In this document: positions 28,503 through 36,445 of the stretch, piece by piece
How positions within the stretch are numbered: position 1 is the first letter of the stretch
How the letters are laid out: each line of letters begins with the position of its first letter
Assembly (NCBI RefSeq): GCF_024213195.1
Contig: NZ_JANAVF010000014.1
Coordinates: 1 to 64,000, forward strand
DNA: 64,000 bases
DNA from: Streptomyces sp. TBY4
GTDB taxonomy: Bacteria; Actinomycetota; Actinomycetes; Streptomycetales; Streptomycetaceae
Direction: 5' to 3'
The notes under the pieces: model-generated
Told to the model about the DNA's origin: nothing
The model's input: the letters and a program-made list of their open reading frames with translations, nothing else
Database searches by the model: none
Program-made: the position numbers and the translations under genes

Positions 28503-29888
28503 TCAGCCCCTCAGCCTAACCCTCCGCGAAGTGCCGGACCGTTCCACCAGCAGCCAGCCGCCCAGCGCCATGCCGATCGCGGCGGGCGCGGTGACCGGGA
28601 GGGCGATCAGGGTGGCGCTGTGGCCCTCCAGGAGCCCGCCCAGGCCGGTCGCGGACAGGCCCAGGACACCGAGCAGGCAGAGCGTCGTCCCAAGGGCGGC
28701 GCGGGGGCCGGATCCGGGGCCGGGGCGGGCTTCGGGCCGGGCGGCGGAGCCTTCGCCGGAGCGGGCGCCGGAGCCGTCGCCGCGCCCGGCGGCGGGTGCT
28801 TCGAAGCGCCGGAAGACCGCGACGAGTCCGCAGGTCAGCGCGGCCGCGGCGAGGAACCGGACCGGGACCTGCGCCCACCAGGCCGCCCCGGCGGGCTCGG
28901 GCAGGGCGATGCCGAGGCCGAGCTGGCCGGCGTAGACGGCGAGCATCGCGGTGAGGTGCCAGAGGAAGGCCGTCATGGCGACCCCGTTGGCCGCGACCAC
29001 CCCGCGCCAGACCGCGGGCCGGGCCAGCCACCGGGCGGCAGGGGCCCTGAGCAGTTCCACGGCGCCCACCAGCCAGACCCCGTGCGCGAGCAGGGCCAGG
29101 GTGGGCGGGGCCATGTTGGAGACCTTCTCCCCGGGCATCCCGACCATCGAGAGCGGGTACGGCCCGTACGCCACGAGCAGGACGGCCCCGGCGAGCCCCG
29201 CGGCGGCGAGGCCGAGGGCGGCCGGGCGGCGGATGCGCCCGTCGGCGCGCAGGAAGCCGAGCTGGTGCACGGCGAGCCAGACGAAGGCGAAGTTCAGGAA
29301 CTCGGCGTACGGGACACCGCCCGCGAACCGCAGCAGGTCGACGGCGGCTGCGGCGGCTGCCAGCGCCCCGAAGGCGGCCCACCCGCAGCGTTCGTGCAGT
29401 CTCAGCAGCGGCGGGGTCAGGGCCACCATCGCGAGGTAGATCCCGATGAACCACAGCGGCTGCGTGACCAGCCGGAACGCCGCCCCCGTCAGCCGGCCGC
29501 CGCCCGCGCCGAGGAGCTGCGCGGTGAGTGCGGCGGCGGTCCAGACGGCCACGAACACGAGGGTGGGCCGCAGGAGGCGCCGGAGCCGGGCCCGCAGGAA
29601 GGCCGCGTAGACCGGGCCGTCGGCGCGCCGTGCGAGGGAGCAGTACGAGAGGGCGTGCGAGAACCCCCCGACGAAGAAGAACACCGGCATGACCTGCAGG
29701 GCCCAGGTGAGCACCTGGAGCGGCGGCACGACGGCGAGCAGGTTCCCGATGGCGCCGTCGGCGGTGACGGCGGCCATCAGCCAGTGCCCGGCGATGACGG
29801 TCCCGAGCGAGGCGACCCGGAGCAGGTCGACGTAGCGGTCCCGCGTGGCGGGGGTGGCGGCGGCGATGTCGCTTGCGCTGGCTCCCAT
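28503..29888 (-). CDS. Acyltransferase-3 family membrane protein
   Basis: 461 residues, with about ten hydrophobic segments. The N-terminal RDRYVDLLRVASLGTVIAGHW segment carries the R-x10-H pair of acyltransferase-3 enzymes that O-acylate sugars, lipids or antibiotics at the cytoplasmic membrane; MPVFFFVGGFSHALSY follows. A 55-residue Gly/Ala/Arg-rich linker near 375-410 precedes two last helices. Substrate is unknown. The ABC-F gene starts 28 bp after its stop, so both may be one transcript. Alternative stops in other frames are shadows. Confidence 0.8.
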   Translation of the reverse strand: MGASASDIAAATPATRDRYVDLLRVASLGTVIAGHWLMAAVTADGAIGNLLAVVPPLQVLTWALQVMPVFFFVGGFSHALSYCSLARRADGPVYAAFLRARLRRLLRPTLVFVAVWTAAALTAQLLGAGGGRLTGAAFRLVTQPLWFIGIYLAMVALTPPLLRLHERCGWAAFGALAAAAAAVDLLRFAGGVPYAEFLNFAFVWLAVHQLGFLRADGRIRRPAALGLAAAGLAGAVLLVAYGPYPLSMVGMPGEKVSNMAPPTLALLAHGVWLVGAVELLRAPAARWLARPAVWRGVVAANGVAMTAFLWHLTAMLAVYAGQLGLGIALPEPAGAAWWAQVPVRFLAAAALTCGLVAVFRRFEAPAAGRGDGSGARSGEGSAARPEARPGPGSGPRAALGTTLCLLGVLGLSATGLGGLLEGHSATLIALPVTAPAAIGMALGGWLLVERSGTSRRVRLRG

Positions 29889-29993
29889 GAGCCCTACGCT
29901 CCCGCGCGGCCCCGCCGGGCAACAGGGCGCGGATACTCACTCCCCCTAGGTACCCGGGCCCGGCACCCCGGGCAGCTGCGCGGGGCGGTCGTG

Positions 29994-30896
29994 TCAGAGG
30001 ACGGTCGCGCCCGGGGTCGGGCCGGAGGCCAGGTGGGTGCTGCGGCAGGTGCCGGAGGCGTTCAGGGCGGCGGCGACCTTGAGTGCCGACTCGGCGTCGC
30101 GGGCCAGGAAGGCCGTCGTGGGGCCGGAGCCGGAGACCAGGGCGGCCAGCGCCCCGGCACCGGTGCCCGCCGCGAGGGTGTCCGCGAGGGAGGGGCGCAG
30201 GGAGAGGGCCGCGGGCTGGAGCCCGTTGGCCAGGGTGGCGGCCAGCTCGTCCGGGTCTCCCGAGGCCAGCGCCGCAAGGAGGGCCGGGGAGGCCTGCGGG
30301 ACGGGGACCTCGGTGCCGGCGGTGAGCCGGTCGAACTCGCGGAACACCGCCGGGGTAGAGAGCCCGCCGTCGGCCACCGCGAACACCCAGTGGAAGGTGC
30401 CGGCCGGGACCGGCGTCAGGATCTCCCCGCGCCCGGTGCCCAGCGCCGCCCCGCCGACCAGGCTGAACGGCACGTCGCTGCCCAGCTCCGCGCAGAGGGC
30501 GAGGAGTTCCTCCTCCGGGGTCTTCAGATCCCACAGGGCGTCGCAGGCGAGCAGGGCGGCCGCCCCGTCGGCGCTGCCGCCGGCCATGCCGCCCGCCACC
30601 GGGATCCGCTTCTCGATGTGGAGGTGCACGTCGGGTGCGATGCCTGCCCGCTCCGCCAGGATCTCCGCCGCGCGGGCCGCGAGGTTGGTGCGGTCGAGCG
30701 GCACCTTGTCGGCGTCGGGGCCGGCGCAGGTCACGGTGAGCTCGCCGGGGGCCGCGGCGGTCGCGGTGACCTCGTCGTGGAGGGAGACCGCGAGGAAGAC
30801 GTTGGCCAGGTCGTGGAAGCCGTCCGGCCGGGCCGCGCCCACCGCCAGCTGGACGTTGACCTTCGCGGGGACCCGTACGGTGACCGACCCGCTCAC
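29994..30896 (-). CDS. ispE: 4-diphosphocytidyl-2-C-methyl-D-erythritol kinase
   Basis: 300 residues from the GTG at 30896, overlapping the rsmA stop by 4 nt (GTGA). It phosphorylates CDP-ME in the MEP isoprenoid pathway. GHMP-kinase features: VRVPAKVNVQLAVG at the N-terminus with the catalytic Lys, the ATP loop PVAGGMAGGSADGAAAL near 105-121, the Asp in LGSDVPF and the C-terminal VSGSGPTTAFL. Length agrees with the family. It is the last gene of the rpf-rsmA-ispE operon, an order conserved in actinobacteria. Confidence 0.95.
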   Translation of the reverse strand: MSGSVTVRVPAKVNVQLAVGAARPDGFHDLANVFLAVSLHDEVTATAAAPGELTVTCAGPDADKVPLDRTNLAARAAEILAERAGIAPDVHLHIEKRIPVAGGMAGGSADGAAALLACDALWDLKTPEEELLALCAELGSDVPFSLVGGAALGTGRGEILTPVPAGTFHWVFAVADGGLSTPAVFREFDRLTAGTEVPVPQASPALLAALASGDPDELAATLANGLQPAALSLRPSLADTLAAGTGAGALAALVSGSGPTTAFLARDAESALKVAAALNASGTCRSTHLASGPTPGATVL

Positions 30897-31861
30897 AGCG
30901 CGGGCCTCTCGGCGGCGGGCTTGTGCTCGGCGATCGCCGCGAACTCCTCGACGGTGAGGGATTCGCCGCGGGCCTGCGGGGAGACGCCGGCGGCGACCAG
31001 TGCCGCTTCCGCGCCCGCGGCAGATCCGGCCCAGCCGGACAGGGCCGCGCGCAGCGTCTTGCGGCGCTGTGCGAAGGCCGCGTCGACGACCGCGAAGACC
31101 TCGGCCTTGGAGGCGGTGGTCTTGACCGGTTCGGCCCGGCGGACCAGGGAGACGAGTCCGGAGTCGACGTTCGGAGCGGGCCAGAAGACCTTGCGGCCGA
31201 TGGCGCCGGCCCGCTTGACGTCCGCGTACCAGTTGGCCTTGACGGAGGGGACCCCGTACACCTTGTTGCCGGGCTCGGCGGCCAGCCGGTCGGCGACCTC
31301 GGCCTGCACCATGACGAGGGTCCGCTCGATGCTGGGGAAGCGGTCGAGCATGGTGAGCAGGACGGGCACGGCCACGTTGTAGGGGAGGTTCGCGACGAGC
31401 GCGGTCGGCGGCGGTCCGGGGAGCTCCTTGACCAGCATCGCGTCGGAGTGGACCAGCGCGAAGCGGTCCTTGCGCTCGGGCATCCGCGCCTCGATGGTTG
31501 CGGGCAGCGCGGCGGCCAGGATGTCGTCGATCTCGACGGCGACGACCCGGTCGGCGGCCTCCAGCAGTGCGAGCGTCAGCGAGCCCAGCCCCGGACCGAC
31601 CTCGACGACCACGTCGTCCGGCCGGACTTCGGCGGTGCGCACGATGCGGCGCACCGTGTTGGCGTCGATGACAAAGTTCTGGCCCTTCTGCTTCGTCGGC
31701 CGTACGCCGAGTACGGCGGCCAGCTCCCGGATGTCGGCCGCGCCGAGGAGGGCGGAGGTCTCCGGTGCGGACGTCTCGGGCGCGGAGGCTTCCGGCGCGG
31801 AGGTCTGCGGCTCGGAGGTCTCCGGCGCGGTGTTTTCGGGCTGCTGCTCTGCTGTGCTCAC
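30893..31861 (-). CDS. rsmA: 16S rRNA (adenine1518/1519-N6) dimethyltransferase
   Basis: 322 residues from the GTG at 31861, overlapping the rpf stop by 4 nt. It dimethylates two adjacent adenines in helix 45 of 16S rRNA. Motifs: QNFVIDANTVRRIV, SAM-binding VVEVGPGLGSLTLAL, VEIDDIL, the NLPYNVAVPVL catalytic box, and the C-terminal RRKTLRAALSG. Residues 1-38 are an unusual acidic/Thr/Ser/Pro/Ala stretch with repeated APETSAPE units, absent from most family members and probably disordered. The overlaps on both sides indicate translational coupling. Confidence 0.95.
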   Translation of the reverse strand: MSTAEQQPENTAPETSEPQTSAPEASAPETSAPETSALLGAADIRELAAVLGVRPTKQKGQNFVIDANTVRRIVRTAEVRPDDVVVEVGPGLGSLTLALLEAADRVVAVEIDDILAAALPATIEARMPERKDRFALVHSDAMLVKELPGPPPTALVANLPYNVAVPVLLTMLDRFPSIERTLVMVQAEVADRLAAEPGNKVYGVPSVKANWYADVKRAGAIGRKVFWPAPNVDSGLVSLVRRAEPVKTTASKAEVFAVVDAAFAQRRKTLRAALSGWAGSAAGAEAALVAAGVSPQARGESLTVEEFAAIAEHKPAAERPAL

Positions 31862-33687
31862 CGATAAAGGGTACGGCCGCAGTGTGGCCAGGGACTCGCC
31901 CCCCGCTGGACGTACAGCTTCTTCGCCCGGTACGTCTGTTCCGGGCCCGGGGCGTCCTGCGGGCGGCCGCTGCCGCCGAGGGACTGCCAGGTCTGCACGT
32001 CGAACTGGTAGAGCCCCCCGTACGTGCCCGAGGGGTCGGTGGCTCCGGGCCGTCCGCCCGACTCGCAGCGGGCCAGCGCGGCCCAGTCGAGGCCGTCGGC
32101 ACCCTGGACGGAGGTCGGCAGCGGCTTGGTGCCGACCTTGACGAGCTGGCTGACGGGCTCGCGGACGGTCTCCTCGGCGATCCTGCGGGGCTTCTGCTTG
32201 ACGCCGTTGACGGTGCGCAGGCTGTACGTGACCCTGCGCGCCCCGGGCCGCCCGGCGCGCTCGACGACTTCGGTGCCGGCGAAGAGGGAGGGGTCCTTGA
32301 CCCGCTCGGTCGTGTAGGGGACGCGTTCCTCGCGGATCTCGCGGGTGCCGGTGATGCGGAGCACGGTGACGGTCTGGCCGTCGCGCGGGAAGGAGCCGGC
32401 GGGCACCGAGGTGGTGTCCTGGCCGTGGAGGGTGATCCCGGCTTCGCCGAGGGCCTCCTGCACGGTGGCCGCGTTGGTGCGGATCACCCGTTCGCGGCCG
32501 TCGGCCATGAAGGTGATGCTGCGTTCGGTACGGACGGCGAGGGCCAGGCCGCTGCGGGGGACGGGGGCGGTGCGGGGTGCGGAGAGGTAGGCGCCCTCGG
32601 CGCGGATGCCGAACTGGCGCAGCGCGCCGTCCACGGTGCGGGCGGTGGTCCACACCTCGCGCCGCTGTCCGTCGAGGGTCAGGCTCAGCGGGCGGCCGTA
32701 GCGCAGGACGATCTCGTCCCCGTCGTCGAGGGCCACCGCCCCGGCCGGGGCGACGAGGTCGTGGGGGCCGACGCCGAGTCCTTCGGCGGCGAGCAGCTCG
32801 TCCACGTCGTCGGCGAAGGTGTGCAGGGTCCGGGGGACTCCGTCGACGGTGAGGCGTACGGCCTTGTCGGCGGCGACGAAGGCGGTGGTGCCGCCCGCCA
32901 GGAAGGCGACGACCAGGGCCTGCGGCACGATGCGGCGCCAGGTGTCGCGGGGAGCGGGGGCGGCGCTGCGGCGCCGCCTCGGACCGGGGGCGGGGCGGGG
33001 GCCCGGGCCCGCCGGTGCGGGCACCGTGCCGAGTCCGGTCCCGCCCGCGCCCCCGCCCCTGCGGCGTCCGGTCCCCGCGGGAACCGGTCCGGCCGGGGCG
33101 GGGGCGGTGTCCAGGACCGCCGCCGGTGCGGCGCGGCGCCGGCGGCCGGTGGCGGGTGGCTCCGGCTCGGGGCCCGGCGCGGGACCGGCCGGGGCGGGGG
33201 CCCGGCCGCGAGCCCGGCGGCCCGCCCCCGGCTCGGCCGCCGTCCGCCGCCGCCCGCCGCCCCGGGGCGCCGGCACCGCGGGCTCCGGATGCGGGTCCGG
33301 GGCCAACCCCGGGATCAGATCCCTCTCCGGGCCCGCCGCCGGGTACGGGTCGGTGTCCGTGCCCGGCCCCGAGTACGGGTCGGTGTCCGCGCCCGGCCCC
33401 GAGTACGGGTCGGCGGCCTGGCCCGCCCCCTCGTACGGGCCGGTGTCCCGGCCCCGCCCCGGGTACAGGTCAGCGGCCGGGCCCGCCGCCATCCCCGCGT
33501 ACGGGTCCAGGTCCCGGAACGTCCCCGGACCGGCGTCGCGGTCCGGGGTCGGCGCCTCGGGGGCCGCGTACGGGTCCAGGTCCGGGGCCGGCGGGCCCGC
33601 GTACGGGTCCAGGGGCAGGTCCGGGCGAGGGTCCGGGGCCACGGCCCAGGGGTCGCGTCCACCGGCCGGCCAGGCCACATCGCTCAT
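31858..33687 (-). CDS. rpfE: Resuscitation-promoting factor with DUF348 and G5 domains
   Basis: 609 residues from the ATG at 33687 (GGAG 8 bp upstream). A 245-residue Pro/Ala/Gly/Arg-rich N-terminal part with DPYAG/DPYSG repeats comes before a membrane anchor at about 250-270 (PQALVVAFLAGGTTAFVAA). Three DUF348 units, a G5 domain and a C-terminal lysozyme-like Rpf domain follow (LARCESGG, catalytic Glu near 542; CGRTLYR end). Rpf enzymes cleave peptidoglycan glycan strands during spore germination and growth resumption. Layout and position before rsmA match the protein called RpfE in S. coelicolor. The long cytoplasmic-side head is longer than in RpfB-type relatives. Confidence 0.88.
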   Translation of the reverse strand: MSDVAWPAGGRDPWAVAPDPRPDLPLDPYAGPPAPDLDPYAAPEAPTPDRDAGPGTFRDLDPYAGMAAGPAADLYPGRGRDTGPYEGAGQAADPYSGPGADTDPYSGPGTDTDPYPAAGPERDLIPGLAPDPHPEPAVPAPRGGGRRRTAAEPGAGRRARGRAPAPAGPAPGPEPEPPATGRRRRAAPAAVLDTAPAPAGPVPAGTGRRRGGGAGGTGLGTVPAPAGPGPRPAPGPRRRRSAAPAPRDTWRRIVPQALVVAFLAGGTTAFVAADKAVRLTVDGVPRTLHTFADDVDELLAAEGLGVGPHDLVAPAGAVALDDGDEIVLRYGRPLSLTLDGQRREVWTTARTVDGALRQFGIRAEGAYLSAPRTAPVPRSGLALAVRTERSITFMADGRERVIRTNAATVQEALGEAGITLHGQDTTSVPAGSFPRDGQTVTVLRITGTREIREERVPYTTERVKDPSLFAGTEVVERAGRPGARRVTYSLRTVNGVKQKPRRIAEETVREPVSQLVKVGTKPLPTSVQGADGLDWAALARCESGGRPGATDPSGTYGGLYQFDVQTWQSLGGSGRPQDAPGPEQTYRAKKLYVQRGASPWPHCGRTLYR

Positions 33688-33830
33688 CGCGCTCGCTCCA
33701 CTGGTCCGTCCGGCTGCTTCGGGCACGGCACCCTAGCGGAGCGGTCGTCACGCTACAAAGCCGGGCGGCTACGGAACGTGGCGAACGGGTGAGGCAGGAC
33801 GAGGGCGGATGAGGGGGGCCGACCGTGGGG

Positions 33831-34709
33831 TCAGTAGGCGAAGGCGCGGGCCGTGTTGGCCGCCAGGGCCGTCGCCATCGCGTCCTCGTCGATGCCGCGG
33901 ACGGCGGCCATGGCCCGTACGGTCAGCGGAATGAGGTACGGGGCGTTGGGCCGCCCGCGGTACGGGGCCGGGGTGAGGTACGGGGCGTCGGTCTCCACGA
34001 GCACCAGCTCCAGCGGGGCCACCGCCAGGGCCTCCCGCAGCGGCGCCGCGTTCTTGAAGGTGACGGTTCCGGCGAAGGACATGTAGTAGCCGGCGGCGGC
34101 GCACTCGCGGGCCATGTCCGCGTCGCCCGAGTAGCAGTGGAAGACGGTCCGCTCTGGGGCGCCCTCCTCGCGCAGGACGCGCAGTACGTCCGCGTGGGCC
34201 TCGCGGTCGTGGATGACCAGGGCCTTGCCCTGCCGCTTGGCGATCTCGATGTGCGCGCGGAAGGAACGCTCCTGCGCGGCCATGCCCTCCGGGCCGGTCC
34301 GGAAGTAGTCGAGTCCGGTCTCGCCGACCGCCTTCACGTGCGCGAGGGCCGCCAGGGCCTCGATCTCGGCGAGCGCGTCGTCGAGCGCGGCCTCGCCGCC
34401 GCCCGTCCGGGCGCCCTGCCGGGACCAGCCGTCGGGGTCCCCGTGCACGATCCGGGGGGCTTCGTTGGGGTGCAGGGCCACGGCCGCGTGGACGTTCTCG
34501 TACGCGGCGGCGGTCTCTGCGGCCCAGCGGGAGCCCTTCACGTCGCAGCCCACCTGGACGACGGTGGTCACCCCGACGGAGGCGGCCTTGGCGAGGCCCT
34601 CCTCGACGGTGCCGGACTGCATGTCCAGGTGGGTGTGGGAGTCGGCGACCGCCACCCGGAGCGGTTCGGGCAGCGGGGGCGGCGCATCGTTCGGCGTGCT
34701 ACGGCTCAT
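33831..34709 (-). CDS. TatD-family metal-dependent hydrolase (DNase)
   Basis: 292 residues. Metal ligands lie in VADSHTHLDM (residues 21-30), the Glu of VGETGLDYF, the His of HDREAHADV and FHCYSG, and the Asp of VETDAPYLTP. This is the TatD amidohydrolase pattern, with 3'-5' DNase or RNase activity in characterised members. It carries a 15-residue Pro-rich N-terminal extension. The zinc-ribbon protein gene ends 10 bp upstream on the same strand, so they probably share a transcript; rpfE follows 143 bp downstream. Confidence 0.88.
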   Translation of the reverse strand: MSRSTPNDAPPPLPEPLRVAVADSHTHLDMQSGTVEEGLAKAASVGVTTVVQVGCDVKGSRWAAETAAAYENVHAAVALHPNEAPRIVHGDPDGWSRQGARTGGGEAALDDALAEIEALAALAHVKAVGETGLDYFRTGPEGMAAQERSFRAHIEIAKRQGKALVIHDREAHADVLRVLREEGAPERTVFHCYSGDADMARECAAAGYYMSFAGTVTFKNAAPLREALAVAPLELVLVETDAPYLTPAPYRGRPNAPYLIPLTVRAMAAVRGIDEDAMATALAANTARAFAY

Positions 34710-34719
34710 GCGGCCGATC

Positions 34720-35232
34720 TTATGACCGGCGGAAGAACCTGAGCAGCCGGGCCATCAGCCCGGGCTGTTCGACGGGGACCGGTCCGGGGGCCTCGTGCAG
34801 GGTGGCCCTGCGGGGCTTCGGGGGCTTCACCGTGTACCCGGCGGGCACCGGGCCGGCGATCCCGGGGGCCGCGCGGTGGTGGTAGAGCTGGTCGAGCATG
34901 CCGATGACCGACTTGACCTGGCCCTCCCGCATGATCCGCACGACGTGGCCGCCGCAGTTCATGCAGGTGGGGTTGGAGAGGGGGGAGGGGACCCGTTCGC
35001 CGTCCGCCGTGTAGACGATGAAGGGCAGGCCCCTGGCGTCGGTGTGGTGCTCTATCTCGTACCCCTGCTCCCAGCCGTAGCCGCACTTCATGCAGGCGAA
35101 GGAGTACGCCTCGTGCACGGTCGGCACGGAGGCGGGGGCGGAGTCCGTCGCGGGCACGGCCGGGGCGGCCGGCGCGGCGACGGTCGAAGCGACGGGTCCG
35201 GCGACCGGTTGGGGTTCGGCGATCTCACTCAT
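34720..35232 (-). CDS. Zinc-ribbon-like conserved protein
   Basis: 170 residues from the ATG at 35232 (GAGGAG 8 bp upstream). After an Ala/Pro/Val-rich 45-residue head comes FACMKCGYGWEQGYE and, about 45 residues on, PTCMNCGGHVVRIM: two C-x-x-C knuckles that together form a probable zinc ribbon. The tail is basic (LMARLLRFFRRS). I cannot name a function. The knuckle spacing would suit a rubredoxin-like or nucleic-acid-binding fold. It precedes tatD by 10 bp and is separated by 171 bp from rsmI, a gap that holds a short CCTGTCCA/TGGACAGG hairpin at 35300-35319. Confidence 0.65.
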   Translation of the reverse strand: MSEIAEPQPVAGPVASTVAAPAAPAVPATDSAPASVPTVHEAYSFACMKCGYGWEQGYEIEHHTDARGLPFIVYTADGERVPSPLSNPTCMNCGGHVVRIMREGQVKSVIGMLDQLYHHRAAPGIAGPVPAGYTVKPPKPRRATLHEAPGPVPVEQPGLMARLLRFFRRS

Positions 35233-35403
35233 GCCAGCTCCTCTTGTTCCACTGCTGCCATTGCCAGTGGACGCCTCTTCCGGCGGGAGCGCATCAGGCC
35301 CTGTCCAGTGTTGGACAGGCCTTGGGCCAGTCATGCCCAAAGCGCCCTGTGCGCGGTCTGCGCGCGGTGCGAGCTTTGCTTTTCAGGTTAGCCCTTTACC
35401 GAC

Positions 35404-36357
35404 TCACGGCGACTTTTGTGCCGCGTTCTTTGCCGCCACCACCGCGTCGAACACCTCGCGCTTGGGTACCCCGGCCTCGGCGGCGACTGCCGCGATGGCC
35501 TCCTTGCGCCGCTCCCCCGCCTCCTCGCGCACCCGTACCCGGTTCACCAGCTCCTCGGCGTCCACGTCGCCGGGGGCCGCGGCGGGGGCGCCCTCGACGA
35601 CCACGGTGATCTCCCCGCGCACGCCTTCGGCGGCCCAGGCGGCCAGCTCTCCGAGCCCGCCGCGCTTGACCTCCTCGTAGGTCTTGGTCAGCTCGCGGCA
35701 GACGGCGGCGCGCCGGTCGGCGCCGAAGACCTCGGCCATGGCGGCCAGGGTGTCGTCGAGCCGGTGCGGGGCCTCGAAGTAGACGAGGGTGCGGCGCTCC
35801 GCGGCGACCTCGCGGAGCTTGCCGAGGCGCTCGCCGGCCTTGCGCGGCAGGAAGCCCTCGAAGCAGAAGCGGTCGACGGGCAGCCCGGAGAGGGCGAGCG
35901 CGGTGAGGACGGCGGAGGGCCCGGGGACGGCCGTGACCTTGATGTCCTTCTCCACGGCGGCGGCGACGAGCCGGTAGCCGGGGTCGGAGACGGAGGGCAT
36001 GCCGGCGTCCGTCACCAGCAGGACGCGCTTGCCGGCCTCCAGGGCCTCGACCAGTTCGGGGGTGCGCGCGGACTCATTGCCCTCGAAGTAGGAGAGCACG
36101 CGGCCGGTGGTGTAGACACCGAGTCCCTGGGTCAGCCTGCGCAGCCGCCGGGTGTCCTCGGCGGCGATCACATCGGCCCGCTCCAGCTCGGAGGCGAGCC
36201 GCGGCGGCGCGTCGGCGAGGTCGCCGATGGGGGTGCCGGCGAGGACGAGGACGCCTCCCGCGAGTGCGTCGGAGGGTGCCGGGGAGGACGCGCGGGAAGG
36301 AGCCTGCGAGGACTCCGGGGAGGGGGCTTCGGCGGCGCGGGGCTGGTCAGTGGTCAC
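35404..36357 (-). CDS. rsmI: 16S rRNA (cytidine1402-2'-O)-methyltransferase
   Basis: 317 residues from the GTG at 36357. It methylates the ribose of C1402 in the decoding centre. The tetrapyrrole-methylase-like fold is evident: GVLVLAGTPIGDLADA near residue 36, AAEDTRRLRRL, SYFEGNESAR, LVTDAGMPSVSDPGYRLV, VPGPSAVLTALALSGLP and EAPHRLDDTLAAM. Residues 1-32 are a Ser/Pro/Ala-rich tail. It is divergent from pmt, start to start 88 bp apart, so the two promoters share that gap. Confidence 0.95.
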   Translation of the reverse strand: MTTDQPRAAEAPSPESSQAPSRASSPAPSDALAGGVLVLAGTPIGDLADAPPRLASELERADVIAAEDTRRLRRLTQGLGVYTTGRVLSYFEGNESARTPELVEALEAGKRVLLVTDAGMPSVSDPGYRLVAAAVEKDIKVTAVPGPSAVLTALALSGLPVDRFCFEGFLPRKAGERLGKLREVAAERRTLVYFEAPHRLDDTLAAMAEVFGADRRAAVCRELTKTYEEVKRGGLGELAAWAAEGVRGEITVVVEGAPAAAPGDVDAEELVNRVRVREEAGERRKEAIAAVAAEAGVPKREVFDAVVAAKNAAQKSP

Positions 36358-36445
36358 CGCCCCATCCTCTCAGCCGCCCCAACCGCCGCGCCCCACACTC
36401 CCGTCCCCCTGGGTCCGGCACAGGGTCGTTCCCTACGATGTGCCG

